A stretch of 64,000 bases of DNA from contig CP136068.1 in the NCBI GenBank assembly GCA_032622095.1, positions 48,540,443 to 48,604,442 on the forward strand. The letters run 5' to 3'. Positions 1 to 12,422 of the stretch are shown one piece after another. The notes beneath the pieces were generated by a model, which was not told the DNA's origin, did not search any database, and saw only the letters and a program-made list of their open reading frames with translations. Origin of the DNA: Siphonodentalium dalli (Eukaryota; Mollusca; Scaphopoda; Gadilida; Siphonodentaliidae). The position numbers and the translations under genes were made by a program. Position 1 is the first letter of the stretch; each line of letters opens with the position of its first letter.

Positions 1-1
1 A

Positions 2-91
2 AGTAAAGGCAAGTTGAAGTTCATTCCGGCTTGGTTTGGTGATCGAGACTGTTACCTGTTCGATTGCGGACAGTTGTTAAAGACGGTCTGA
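2..91 (+). CDS. Possible partial exon, Cys-containing extracellular module (left edge)
   Basis: The window opens in a reading frame of 29 codons that ends at TGA (89-91). It contains the stretch WFGDRDCYLFDCG, a Cys-x-x-x-x-Cys pattern with aromatic neighbours like that seen in PAN or MANSC-type extracellular modules. It may be the end of a gene lying to the left. Alternatively it is the exon preceding 2,841-2,919: a phase-0 GT at 88-89 would join correctly in frame, but that donor (GTCTGA) is far from consensus. The exon start is outside the window. Identity is uncertain. Confidence 0.35.
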   Translation, partial: SKGKLKFIPAWFGDRDCYLFDCGQLLKTV

Positions 92-1120
92 TTTCGGTTC
101 CTTTGATAACCGCACAAGTTTAAATTCTGCGGAAAAAAAAGGTTTATTAATCATTGACAATTTCCACTAAATTCATCGAGAGCAGAGATGCATGCCAATT
201 AATCGATGAATCATGACATGATCCATTCAATCGAATCAATGGTCTGACTTCATTCAGATGAACACAAGCTTCGATGTCAAGCAATAGTGACAATAATAAC
301 AACGACTCAACGAGCAGCTATTAATATTAGAATGTTGAAAATGCAGTTGACAGTACTTGTTCAGAATCTGATTCTTTCAGAGCACATTGACATGTATGTA
401 CAATTACGGTACAAGAGAGGATACCAGTGTAATTCACAGAGCTTCAATGTCAACAAAACACCAAAAACAATGAAACTGATGCCGTGTACGGTGTAGTGAT
501 GGATGATCACATATCTACAATTCCAACTTTACAATGACCAATTCATCTGTGTTCATCATTGTTCATTGAAATGTGTGGATATGAGACATTGTCATTATTC
601 GCCATGTTATCGTCAAGTTATCGGTATCACGACAATTTACCAGGAGTACACTGTTATTGGTTGGATGTTCTTATCAAACCATCTTCGGCTGATTCACTGA
701 TATTTCATGGAAAATGTGCGACTACGTGAGAACATTGTCGCCAAGTCATTGCGAACAGTTACATGTTTATTGCATTTGCTGTTGTCTTGAAGGGACCAAT
801 CCCAAATACCGGTAGCTGTTGTTGATATATACAGTAGTACAGTACCAGTCAAAAGGAGTGGTATATTAAGCATGCTATTTTCGCAAGTGGAAACACTTAT
901 AAGCATGTCGCTTGTGATATTATTGCAATATTTTGCGCTTAATATGGTGACACTTTGCGCTCAATATTGTGACATTTAAATCAAATATTGCGAGGTTTGT
1001 TTCCGCGATTCACTCAAAATGTGACCGCAACAAAGCGTTCATAATTGCATGCATTTCTGAAAACAAACATTCATTTGTTAAATAGGGGTATTCACCAAGT
1101 GCTATGTATGTGTGGATATG
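92..1120. other. No gene recognised
   Basis: AT-rich sequence with only short chance reading frames. I see no domain, splice-bounded exon or repeat array here. Confidence 0.5.
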
Positions 1121-1123
1121 CAC

Positions 1124-1225
1124 GCTTGTATCAAGCCAAGGCGGTGTTCCTGAAATTATTGTGACGAGTCTGAAGGCAAGTCGCGATCATGTGTGTCGGA
1201 AACTCCACCGTGGCTTGATACAAGC
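1124..1225. repeat. Imperfect palindrome, about 100 bp
   Basis: The outer 18 bases (GCTTGTATCAAGCCA...) recur in reverse complement at the right end, and the pairing continues imperfectly inward. Smaller member of the group of long palindromes in this window. Confidence 0.6.
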
Positions 1226-1611
1226 GCTCAGTTCCACACTGTAGTGGTGAAGATATTTATCATATAACTTTTCTTCTAAAAAACTCTTCATTTCCTCCGA
1301 TTTAATCTTCTATGTTGGTAGCTCGTTATCATTTTAATGTAAGCATAAATTTTTGTTTCAATTTGAAACAATTATCGACTGGTCAGATATTGAATGTATA
1401 TTCAATGCATACTAGTATTCTGTGATGAATAATTTTCTTTCAAGATAAAACATTGTTTATATTGTCTAATTGTTTCAATAGTTAATAAAATTTATGTTGA
1501 TACCTGTAAGTCATTATTTTCAGTTATTTTAATCTGCAGCTGCGATGTTCAGCTGAGGCTGCAGGGCTATGATAACCCCAATAATTAGGCCCAATCAAAT
1601 GTACTAATGGA

Positions 1612-1789
1612 TACAGTGATGACTTAGTCAAGCCTTAGTTATTTCTGACTAAGGCCTTAGTCATTTCTGACTAAGGCCTTAGTCAGAAATGACTAAGGGC
1701 AACCTTAGTCATTTTGACTAAGCTAAGTTAGTTAGTTTTGAGACGGGGGTTCTGACTAAGGTAACTTAGTTACTTTTGACTAAGTTTTT
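1612..1789. repeat. Array of self-complementary CTTAGTCA/TGACTAAG units
   Basis: About ten copies of CCTTAGTCA and its reverse complement TGACTAAGG alternate at short intervals, so almost any pair can form a hairpin. The array ends in a T run. No coding content. Confidence 0.75.
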
Positions 1790-2147
1790 TTTTTTCAGTG
1801 AGGTGGCGGATAAGAAACTTTGAAATCCAAGGCAATCCAGTGTCAATCGTAATATCTTTCTCACCACAATGTCTTTTGACTATAGGAGGCACATTTAATC
1901 TTATCAGGGGAGTTTTTGTATTGATGTTAACTCAGTTATTATCTACTTTAAAACAATGTTTGTTGTTGAAACAATTTATCAGGTCAGGGAAAACCCAAAC
2001 TCGATCTATTAAACCTCGTTTTGTCTATTTAACCTCGTTCGAGGTTTCTCAGATATTATACAATTCCATCTTAATTGCCTATTGTTTAGTTCACACCGAA
2101 AGTGACATTAGATAATGTGATTTCGAGCGAGTGCTCAACTATACATA

Positions 2148-2464
2148 CACTGTTAAAAAAAATCCAATTTGAAAAGGAAGATAGTACCGGAAAATTGCTG
2201 CCGGAATTATGATCTGTAAAATCACGGAACATTGTAAGCATATTGGTACAATGTTCCGTGTGTTTCTGGAACAATGTTCCGTGAGATTCTGAAACTATGT
2301 TCCTTTAAAATGTTCCGATTTGAAACAGAACATAGTGCCGGAAAATTGCTGCGGAACTATGACCCATAAGTACGGAACAAAGTTCCGTGATTTTATAGAT
2401 CATAGTTCCGGCAGCAATTTTCCGGCACTATGTTCTGTTTCAAATCGGAATTTTTTTTAACAGT
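2148..2464. mobile_element. MITE with long terminal inverted repeats
   Basis: A 317-bp element bounded by ACTGTTAAAAAAAATYCGAT and its reverse complement. The inverted repeats extend about 85 bp each and include GCCGGAAAATTGCTGC. ACATA lies next to both ends and may be the target duplication. It contains no gene and is presumably mobilised by a DNA transposase elsewhere in the genome. Confidence 0.7.
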
Positions 2465-2840
2465 ACATATAATCTTGAATCTAAGGAGGGATCACATCAG
2501 CCATATTATCAATAACACACACGACTTTGTTATCATTTTCGTTCGATTCGCCATTATATTGGTCACCAATTTCTCTGTAACAAATGACGCCAATCCGACA
2601 GAATATTCAGTTGTATTCCAAACGCCATTTTTCATCGAAAGTTTGTAATTTCTTGTTCGAAAGGCTAGGTAGTATATCCGTTCGTGTATTAGCCCAAGCT
2701 GAAATTCGTTCGTAACTCTTGTAATGTTATATAGGTCTACTATAATAATGTTTGGCAACTTAATTTGTCAGAAGCAGTGGCTATTAGCAATCGGAAGGCC
2801 AATAGACGTTTGTCAGATGATCATCATTATTTGATTGCAG

Positions 2841-2919
2841 AAAGACGACAGTGAATGCAAATTTGACGAGTTGGAAATACCTACGTTATCCGGTGCACCT
2901 GCATGTGCCGCGCTACCAG
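2841..2919 (+). CDS. CTLD gene: exon before the lectin domain
   Basis: Acceptor TTGATTGCAG and strong donor CCAG|GTAAGT bound a 79-bp exon that starts in phase 0 and ends after the first base of a codon. It encodes 26 residues with two cysteines (ECKF and PACAALP). It leads in frame into the CTLD exon. The module is not recognised; it could be the end of an EGF or PAN unit. Confidence 0.65.
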
Positions 2920-5900
2920 GTAAGTACAGCACGCGGGTGACACACCCAACACACACGCACACATACATTATTATGTATGTGGATCCAGTAACGCAGAAAG
3001 AGTCAAGTTACTACGAATCGGGCGGCTGGTTCGATGTCAGGTTACTACAAATCGGGCGGCTGGTTACTATGAATCGGGCGGCTGGTTACTATGAATCCGG
3101 CGGCTGGTTACTATAATCGGGTGGCTGGTTACTATGGTTACCACGAATCGGGCGGCTGGTTCGATTGGATCATTGGCGCAAGGACCAGTCTAATGCGCGC
3201 AATTCGGCAGCAAACGCTCTAAGTTTTGGTGTAAAAGTACATTTTAGTAACCGATTTGTGTCTCATGATTGATATAATTGCTAACTGAATTGACATTCAT
3301 ATCAAGTTGTTTCCTTACATCTCATATCTTATATCGTATAGTGATGAATAGGCGCGTGCTTCGGAGGATACTTGGCATCGCGCCAACAAAATAACCGCGC
3401 GGATTAATACTATTTCGAAATGCAGCGCATGGGACGATCACCAGACATTGCAAAATTGTCTCTATCTTCATTAAATTTAAATTATTGTCCAACTTTGTTA
3501 CACAATCGAAAATAGGCACAAAATTAAAGAGGCAAATTGGGGGACTATATTTTTCGTCGCCAGAGCGCGCAATTCTGTCGTATGCGCTTGTGAAGCGTCT
3601 CAGTCAATGCCGTGCATGTATGCAATTTGCATGCATTTTTTAGCTTATTTAAACGATTCTGATCTGTTGAAAAGGCATAAAGCTCTAGTTTTGTGATATA
3701 AAAGTTGTTCAAATCGTTATGTTGTGATATAATATTTTATGAAAATCGTTTCATAAATTTGATTCATAACTCGTCTACGACTCGTTGTGAATCAAATTTA
3801 TCAAACTCGTTTCATAAATTCTTAGATGCCAACATAACTTGTTGGAGATCTTCTATCTATACAGTTCAACACATAACAAAACATATCATTTCCAAGCACC
3901 CGGCTAATGATATCCCTCATTCCAACTATGTAATTATAGACCGAAAGTTCAAATGAGCAAATAACATTTAAACACCTGATAATGATGATGATGATTTTTA
4001 TATCTGTTCCTGGTTGAACTGCAATTTATTGAGTCATCAAATCAATTAAAAAATTAAGGGGGCAGCTGGAACTTGCAATTTGGACGCCCCAATGAGAATT
4101 GTCTGCGGACGTCCCTACGTCCAATTTCAAATGGTTTGATTGCCGTTACAAATATTTTATTTCCAGCTACCGAAGACGCCTGTCCCATTGGGTACTCGAT
4201 TAGTACATACGGCTCAGAAACGGCGTGCCTGTGGTATGATAGCTCTGAATCACTGGATCACTCCGCTGCCGAAAATCACTGTGATAATGACGGGGCGCAT
4301 CTGGTCAGAATATTATCAAATGATAAGCGCCTACTGTTGGTGAACGTCTTGCCACCCACAGTTCGTGAGTATGCGGTCAATTGTTTCAACTTCCCAGCAT
4401 CAGTGCTTCGTTTATGGAAATGAATCGTTTATGTTGCCACACAGATTACCGAATACCAGTGACATTGTCATGACGCTGGGAGAGCGTTTGCTTAAAACAT
4501 ACATCAAAATGAGCATTCCGTCTACTATTCCTTGTTTTTCGTTTACATAATATGTCTCAAGACTTCCTGCCCAAAACCACACATCGCCTATGGCGGAAAA
4601 TCTTATCAGTTGAAAGGAGGTCGCCAGATAAAAACAAGAAAACCATAATCAGAAATGGTAACGCCCTCAAGATTATATTATTACGCATAAATATAAATTA
4701 TAAAAAAAATGTAAAATATATTGGTTACATGAATGCACTGCCTCAGAATTCCGTTAAAACAACTAATCCTTCAAATTATAACAAAAAACTACGCCTTATT
4801 ACTGCAGGTTTCTAATTCACCACATCAGAAGTCTCTAAATGCGGATAAAAAATCGGAGTCATTGTGTTCCTGCTATAAATCGTGTCGTTATTTGTTTAGA
4901 ATACGTATCAATTGACATATACGCACCCGTTCCCTCATTAAAATCAACATATTTCGACAATTTTAGGGGAACTCCGCGAATTCAGGGAACCCCGCAAATA
5001 GACTTCCGCAAAAAGGGACCTACTGCGAATTGTCACAACGGGCTCCCAATGGGTTATAAATTATTTTCAGGCTATCACTTGGTTGAATACTATTCCCATT
5101 TTACTAAAGTAAACAAGTAAATATCGAATGACGATACATATATTTGTAAACAAGCATTGCAAATAATTGTATTGGGACGAAAAGTCGAAAGACTTGTTCC
5201 GTATTATGATGACGATGATGATATGATATGATTGATAGAACAAACCACTATTATGATGATCGTGTCGTTATTTGTTTAAAATACGTATCAACTGACATAT
5301 GTGCACCCGTTCCCTCATTAAAATCAACATATTTCGACAATTTTAGGGGAACTCCGCGAATTCTGGGACCTCCGCAAATAGACTCCGCAAATAGGGACCT
5401 ACTGCGAATTGTCAAAACTGGAAAAACCGATTATCTATTTATAAAACGTCCATAGACACACGGCGCTCTAAAATTTGCCCACCAGTATACACCCGATGGG
5501 CGTTAATAATCATACACAGGCCAACTGGATGCTGAGCACTAGCTACTCAAAAAGCAGGTGAACTCAATACTCTACACCAACACCATGTCAACGGAATAAC
5601 AAGAAACAACGACCGTACATCGTACGATTTCGTCGAATTTTGTGACATCTGCATGTAAGAGTTTGTAAACAAGAATTTAGTTGTGTTAAGTCGTATTAAC
5701 TATATAGCTCATCACTGTGAGAGGCACCACACAGAGTGTAATCGATTGTTTCGATGATTACGTGACGTGATGCACGGGTGGTGCAGTGACTTTCCGTATG
5801 TGTATTTTGCCATATTCCTTTATGTTTCAGAAACAATATGGATAGATGGGGTGGACCTTGATGGTGACGACACATTCTGGACTGCTGATGACGAGGTTGT

Positions 5901-6030
5901 TACGGGGGTTACCACATCCGACTCCAATAATGACTGCTTGTGTGCACACAGTGTGGACGGTTACCAAATGCAAGACGTATCTTGCAGCAGCTCTCAAATG
6001 ACAAACGTTGTTTGTGAAATAAACTTATGA
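2841..6030 (+). CDS. C-type lectin-domain protein, 3' part of gene (3 exons in window)
   Basis: Joining 2,841-2,919, 4,167-4,364 and 5,831-6,030 gives 158 residues plus a stop; every junction is phase 1-1. The product has a short Cys-containing linker, then a full C-type lectin domain. The N-terminal half has CPIGY, an extra Cys pair typical of long-form CTLDs, and the conserved A-x-x-x-C...GAHLV segment. The C-terminal half has WIDGVD, DCLC, QDVSC and VVCE. CTLDs of this type are secreted or membrane-anchored recognition modules. The calcium/sugar motifs EPN/QPD and WND are absent, so classical calcium-dependent sugar binding is not predicted. The 5' end and any signal peptide are not identified. 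The gene converges on the minus-strand ILEI gene. Confidence 0.85.
3003..3165 (+). repeat. Minisatellite, about 23-bp unit, about 7 copies
   Basis: Units of the form GGTTACTATGAATCGGGCGGCT follow one another with substitutions and small gaps in the intron after the 2,841-2,919 exon. Flanking 3,170-4,160 shows only chance reading frames. Confidence 0.8.
4167..4364 (+). CDS. CTLD gene: exon for N-terminal half of lectin domain
   Basis: Acceptor TTTTATTTCCAG and donor TTC|GTGAGT bound a 198-bp phase 1-1 exon. It encodes the first half of the domain: CPIGY start, long-form Cys pair, then H-C...GAHLVRI, the conserved helix-to-strand transition of CTLDs. Confidence 0.8.
4876..5442 (+). repeat. Direct duplication, about 165 bp, in CTLD intron
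   Basis: The segment at about 4,878-5,036 (starting CGTGTCGTTATTTGTTTA) recurs at about 5,262-5,420 with about 90% identity by eye. The copies are about 385 bp apart. The intervening DNA shows no gene. Confidence 0.75.
5831..6030 (+). CDS. CTLD gene: terminal exon, C-terminal half of lectin domain
   Basis: Acceptor TATGTTTCAG starts a phase-1 exon of 65 full codons plus TGA (6,028-6,030). It carries TIWIDG, the Cys pair DCLC and the closing VSC...VVCE of a CTLD. An EPN-type motif is not present, and the position of WND reads MQD. One extra Cys (CLC) is present compared with the canonical set. Confidence 0.85.
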
Positions 6031-6275
6031 TGGGAACAGTCCACGTGCCATAACATTGACATACATATTATTATCTACATTGATTTGGAGTCTCCATATC
6101 ACGTCTATTTGAGATGAGATCCAGCGTTAGACGAGTTGCCTGGGTAACAACGAGACGTGATACGGAGAAGGATGCCACTCCACTATATAAGGACACACCG
6201 TTTATTATATGATCCGTCTATAACTATAAATTATCAAATCGAACTGTCCTTGTTATGAGCGTAGATGATATATAT

Positions 6276-7131
6276 GTTACAGTCAGATTGTGAAACCTGT
6301 TATTTCGTGAAATGACTAAAATTTTCAGTCATTTCCCGAAACCACTGTGAGGGCCAGTCACTTCATGAAAAGACTGAAATTTCAAGTCATTTCATGAAAT
6401 GACTGAAATTAGTGGTCAGACATTTCACGAAATGACTGAATGCTATTTTTGGTTCGGGGACTTCAATTGTGAACATAAAAATAGGACTTGATTTAATTTT
6501 TATTCATAATAATAAATCATAAATGTAATAGAAACATAAAATATACATTTAAATAGTTTGATTTCTTCTATTGTCTTAAATTAATCATCCTTGGGAATAA
6601 GGTATTTCGGACATTTACTGTACTTCTCAAACAAATCACTACAGAACCTAAACTCTATACTGTCTGACATTTTTATTGTAGGCAAAGAATAGTAGTTTGA
6701 GAAATAAACTGAATCAACAATGAAAATGAGCTAGATGATATGTCTTAAATACATGTACTGACCAAGTGACCACATTTCAATTGTGTTTTCTTAGTATCAA
6801 ACAGTTCACCTACATGTCTTAATTGTCATCGAGGGACTACAATTCATAAGTGTTTTCTTAAGATCAAACAGTTTGTCTATCTTAATATTGATCAGGTGAT
6901 TACAATTCATAAGTGTTTTCTTAAGATCAAACTGCTCACCCAGCCATTTTGTGAATTATAGCAGTATACAAGTGAAATTACACAAGTTGACTGAAATTAG
7001 TCAGATTGTGTAAAGAATATAACTAAATTTCAGTCATTTCATGAAGTGACTGGCCCTTACAGTGGTTTTGCGAAATGACTGAAAATTTTAGTCATTTCAT
7101 GAAATGACTAGTTTCACAATCTGACTGTAAC
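6276..7131. mobile_element. MITE with about 95-bp terminal inverted repeats
   Basis: The element begins GTTACAGTCAGATTGTGAAAC and ends with its reverse complement inside TA-rich flanks. The arms (about 6,276-6,370 and 7,038-7,131) contain repeated copies of GAAATGACTGAA and TCAGTCATTTC, so the ends are themselves small palindrome arrays. The inside carries a repeated CATAAGTGTTTTCTTAAGAT segment but no coding region. Confidence 0.8.
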
Positions 7132-7175
7132 ATATATATATTAGTGACCGAGACATATAGAATACACGCGTGGTG

Positions 7176-7284
7176 TTCTGAATACAAAATTTACACCACG
7201 AGCAGGATTGATGACTTAAAGCACGAGCTGTTGCGAGTTCAGTAAATCATCAATCCCACGAGTGGTGTAATTTTGGTATCAGAA
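7176..7284. repeat. Long imperfect palindrome
   Basis: TTCTGAATACAAAATTTACACC at the left pairs with GGTGTAATTTTGGTATCAGAA at the right, and ATTGATGA/TCATCAAT further in. Confidence 0.6.
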
Positions 7285-7573
7285 AAACTAAACGTATGTG
7301 TTTTGTTTATACCATGCTCCTACCGATAAGAATAATATTAGAAAGTTACAATTTTAAAAGATCGATAAAATCTGTCAACACTGCAACCCTCCGTGGACCC
7401 CGCGGCAACCCGGTACATTAGTACTGTACTGTTACCTGGCGAAGGGATATGAAACTGAGGGAATAGTGAAAGTGTATAACAAAGCTATTGAAATCCATGA
7501 TAACATTTGTTTGGTCACATAATATCACAGATGTTACATAATATCACAAATTTATAGAAGTATAATTAACGTT

Positions 7574-8294
7574 TTGTTTATTAACGTGTCAACTTGGAAC
7601 TATATCATAAAATTGTCATTGAACATTAATAAAACAAATTACATACTCTTCCCTAATTGTTCACTACCCGAGGTATTGCCAGTCCTAACTGTAAACAATA
7701 AAAACGTTAATAAATGTTTAGGCGTCAATATTGAAGACAATTTATCCTGGGACAAACACATAAATCCATTATGCTCTAAACTTGCCAGTAATGTTGGAAT
7801 CCTGAGGAAAATCAGTGACTCTTTCTCCGGCAAACACATTGAAAACCTTGTACTTATCACTAATTATCCCATACTTGACCTACTGTAATGCAATATGGAG
7901 CTCGACTACCAAACATACCTAACCAAAATCATAAAACTATACAGAAGAATGCCCTCAAAATTATCTCAAATGATACAAGTGATATTTTGAGATATTTTGA
8001 CTACTAATATTTGATTATATTGGTAACATACAGCTCATTAGAATACTACATGATTATCATATGCATGCACTACCTGATTCATTATCGAAATTATTCACGC
8101 ATATTGCGGATATCCAAAGCCATAATACCCGCTCAAAAACAAAAGGTAATTTTTATCATGAATTTAAAAGGACTAAAAACAAAAAAAAGTTCAATCTCAA
8201 CCAAAGCTCGAGAATTGTGGAAATTTTAAACCACATTAAGATTGAAATTGTAATGATTGTTCTGATGTTCCAACCAGTAATTAGTGGTAATTAG
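7574..8294 (+). pseudogene. Decayed non-LTR retrotransposon (reverse transcriptase C-terminal part)
   Basis: The frame starting near 7,574 carries a typical post-catalytic LINE reverse transcriptase stretch (KLSLNINKTNY..., CLGVNIEDNLSWDKHI, SKLASNVGILRKI). It breaks after about 100 codons. Recognisable continuation is found in other frames: LTYCNAIWS near 7,880 and LPDSLSKLF...HNTRSKTKGNFY near 8,065-8,150. Frameshifts and stops make it non-functional. The pattern resembles CR1/jockey-like LINEs; clade assignment is not certain. No N-terminal or endonuclease part is visible. Confidence 0.8.
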
Positions 8295-8490
8295 TTTATT
8301 TTAGATCAACAATAGCTTATTTTTCTACTTTTGGTCTGAAAAATGCGTCAGTTCAACACAAGGGGCTGAAAATGGTAGTTCGTCATGAGAGTTTAATCTG
8401 GTTCAAGCGGGTGCAGTTATAAAATGCAAGGTTGACACGCCATCGGAGACCCTTTCACCACGTCCTTTATGGAAGTGGGTGGTAACTCAA

Positions 8491-8700
8491 TCATTTAGGC
8501 GCACGTTGCATTATGCTGCTGAAGCTGGAACGAATCCAGATAGGCTCGCATTGTTCAACCACACAAAGGGAGCATAATTTGATTTGTGTATCTGGGCAAG
8601 TTTGGCAGTTGCATTCCGGTGTGTCGGTAGTTTGTATGGACATTTCTTCATCTATATCATATACGGATGCGGTGTTCTCATTGTTGGTGTGCTTTATTTT
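8491..8700 (-). CDS. Doubtful Cys-rich open frame
   Basis: Minus-strand frame of about 70 codons with a hydrophilic acidic start and a Cys cluster (ECNCQTC...KLCSLC...EQC). CAG at about 8,701-8,703 could be an acceptor. No family recognised. It may be chance. Confidence 0.2.
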   Translation of the reverse strand, partial: KIKHTNNENTASVYDIDEEMSIQTTDTPECNCQTCPDTQIKLCSLCVVEQCEPIWIRSSFSSIMQRAPK

Positions 8701-8709
8701 CTGATGCAA

Positions 8710-11700
8710 TGTACAAACATGGATATTGAGAATCAGGAATCAGACTCACTGTGACTCATATCTTATTATGAATTGATATGGTGGATGCTCTTAGCGACCA
8801 CCAGGTGCGTGCATATAACTAATTTCGGTTACGGTAATTCACAATCTTGGCGTGACCTTCACATTCGAATCGCAACTATTTCGATTAATTTATTGACGAA
8901 TATCATTTTGTATATTACATGGTTACCATTTGTGACTGATTTAGTTATGCATGCTGTCGCTTGCATATTGCATACTTGCTTCTGGTCAGCGGTAATTTTG
9001 TTTTTCGATGTTTGAGGTCAAGGACACACAAATCGGACTGGCACGGTGGATAATTTTCTTCAGCATACCTAAGTTATGTAAAATGACAAGGGTTACCACT
9101 TTTCCGCACAAATGCCGTTAGATATCCACTTTTGTGAAAACACGTCTGGACTATCTTGGCTTGAACTAGCTATTATTAGTTTTGTCGGCAACCCCCAAAT
9201 AAACCTCGGAAGAGTTGTGATATATAAGCTTTCTATAAACGTAAGTTGCCAGCACGATCATGTGTCCAATGATTTATGCATTGTACACGAAGTTCATTTG
9301 GTCAATAACATAATGTTTAATAAAGTAAAGAGTTATCCCGCCTCGATCCGAGTCAGAATGGAATATGATCACGTTAGTGCATGACATGACCCGATATGGA
9401 TCACGAAACGTTCCCACGGCGGTATATCGTGTAACTAGACACGTTTCACATGAAGTACTACTGATAAGAATCACGATTAGGGTACTACGTCACTAGAATT
9501 TGTGTTCTTTCTATCAGTTGTCGTTTTGCTATATCCATAGTTACGGTTTCGAGAAGCCAAGCATAAACACGCGAGCTTTGCGTGCAACCATCGAGCCTAT
9601 CCCTATGGTGAGATAACTAACGATATAGTTTAGTACAAAATAACGGCCAACAGAACTATATCATCTTACAGCGAGAGGCAGGAAATTGAACGGCACTATG
9701 TTTCGCATAGGAGCTCGTAGTAGTCAATTCTGCGAAAAAAAGAATTGTCTGTCCGAAAAAGTGTACGACTACCATAAGCTATTCATAATTCGTATTAGTA
9801 GTAGTTCATTATACGAACGATGTCAACTTAGTTAACATTGCAAATTACGGTGGTGTCTTGGGGTATTGGTAATAGTCTCATCATAACGAGTAATTCGCAC
9901 ACTATCCAGACACACACCTTCACACACACACACCCTCTCACACCCCCTCTCATACACCCTCACTCACACACACAAACACACCCCCCCCCCCCACACACAC
10001 ACACACACACCCTCACACACACACACACAAAGGTGGCATTTCGTTGAAGTTTATTAATACTCTTAGGTGGTTTATATTGAACGTCGTTCCAATCCCGCCT
10101 GCGATGACTGAACAAAACATATTGCACGTGGATGGTCTCATTAGCGCGCGCACCGCGTGTATACTGTTCGGCAATTTCTTGATAGCCGTGGACCCATGGG
10201 CATTTTATTTATAAATAATTGTTTTTTTCCGGTTTAAAATTCGAACTGCGCGACCAGGAGGCCGAGTCCGGTAAAAGGTGTAGTTGGGAATTTCAATTTC
10301 GTTTATTGTTAGTGTTGATTTTTGTTTTGTGACAAGCTATGTCAATTATTACCAATAACAGAAATTTAAAAGATAATTTGTAAGTCTTATATTTCAACTG
10401 TTATAGATATTTTTCGTACTGCAGCCCACTGATGGTTGTGGTCGGAGACTGCCGAGTCGGCCGCCGGTTCGTTAATTAGGTGCTGGTTGTTATTGTTATT
10501 TTAACGGAGTTGGTCATTCGCGAAACCAATATATTTTATATTCTATATAATTACAATCATGGGTATATATAATATATGACCTTGAGCGCGTTACCATTTC
10601 TGACTATGGTTGTCTTGTCATTTATGGCCTATGAATTTATATATATATGGTGGGGTGATATGGTGCACGGTTTTCGTGAACTCTATTAGAGCTCCAGAGC
10701 AACAGAAGAACCGATCGTTTACAATACAATACCGATGGCAGATAACCGAAAAGTATAGAACACATGATGTTGATAGTCAATGCCACCGTGTCTTCTGTGC
10801 AGTTCCGTATACCCTCACGCGTTCAAAATGAATCACAACAGTAAACAGGCGGCACTGCTGATGGTATGGTATATGGTATATCACTGTCATTGTGCGTGTG
10901 ACCTTCTGTTGCGTATTGTGCGCAAAACGAAGTGACGCAAAGAGTCATAATAGTATGGGGACAAATGTATCTTTGTATATTTTTAGTAGAAGCAAGCCAG
11001 TATCGTTTTAAACATTGTTGAGTTTGAGTTCCAATTAAATGGTTCGCTTGTAGTATAGAATAGACGATATGGCACCAGCATGATGGAAAAACTGCATATA
11101 AATCATCCATAACCTTCAAAACGGAAATCGCTAAATAACCCATAATGTTGACTCTGACCATCCCAAGTACACATGCCGTGTCCTGAACTAATAAACCATA
11201 AAAGAAAGTGGATTGGATGATTTGGGTACATACCACGACTGTTTGGGGTATATTTGTTCTGGACAGACACTTGCATAAATATTCGAAAATATGATGGAAT
11301 TTTGCTTCAAGATGGCAGCCAACTTGAATTTTGAAGTCTCGTGACATTTAAACAATTGGAATAGAGTTAAATTATTTAGCACAACCAATCCCGGTGTTAA
11401 AAATACACATGCCTTGCTTCTACTACAAAAGTATACAAGGCGTCAGTTTTTTAACATTGATTTTGCGGCCCCCACACTATATTATACAAACACGGAAGCG
11501 ACAACAAGTCTATAATGGCCTTCGGTATGGTATGAAATACTTAAACGAATACCAATATACAGCAAATTTTGTCAACATTGTGACCATTTGCCTCGTTGAT
11601 GATTATTTGAACTGAAATGCCATGTACATTGGTTGTGGTATTCTAAAACAAAATTCGTCGTCTATACTCACTACACGTTTTTGCCTTGACAATGCGCATA

Positions 11701-12420
11701 CAAATCTAAATCTCAGTGGAGCTATGGAGCTTAAACAAATCGGATCAGATCAGAGCATCTGTTCGCGTTATTTGCAAAAATTATTTGTCGAACAAATGAT
11801 ACTAATAATTTACAAATGCCGTCCCATGTAATTTACAATGAATACAAACAATCAGTCACCATGGAATCCAATAAGGAGGAAAAGAACTTTCTGATAGGGC
11901 TATACATGTGGAGTTGATCGCACGGTTGCCATTTTAATCAGACGATGACTCAGGTTCCAGCGGTTTCGACTAGAACGCCATAGTCCCGAAACCGTAATCA
12001 GGAGTGGGGCTAGTTTACAATCGAACATGAAATATCACAACTAAGATAATCGTCATTTTCTCAGCTGTTTGAACGAGATGAATCCTGTCGTCGTTGATAC
12101 ATGTAGTTGTTCCAACAAGCCACGTGGTTTGCCTATCTCACATAACCCACACAGACCATGTGTTTTGGTATCTCACAGATCCCACTACTGTTATCGTGGT
12201 CTGGTGCACGCGGTGTCCTCCCTTTCATGGAACTATGTTGACAGTGCATGATTGGAATGTTGCGACATTATCAACCACACGTAGTTCCCATTCCAGTATT
12301 AGTTTTCTGTCTGTTTCTATTAATCTAGGTGACAATCCTTCACAGTGATTGGTAAGATCTAAAAGAGAGCAAATGCACAACTTATATTTAATTCTGAATA
12401 TTCTGGTCTAGCCATCCACG
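8710..12420. other. No convincing gene; CA microsatellite at 9,899-10,030
   Basis: Contains a CA/CACCC-rich simple repeat with a C run (9,899-10,030). A 174-codon minus-strand frame at 10,823-11,347 has no recognisable domain. The rest is AT-rich single-copy-looking sequence. Confidence 0.5.
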
Positions 12421-12422
12421 CA

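Noticed and set aside
10823-11347. 174-codon minus-strand frame
   Set aside because: No domain, no splice context, composition as expected of chance, and it depends on an alternative start.
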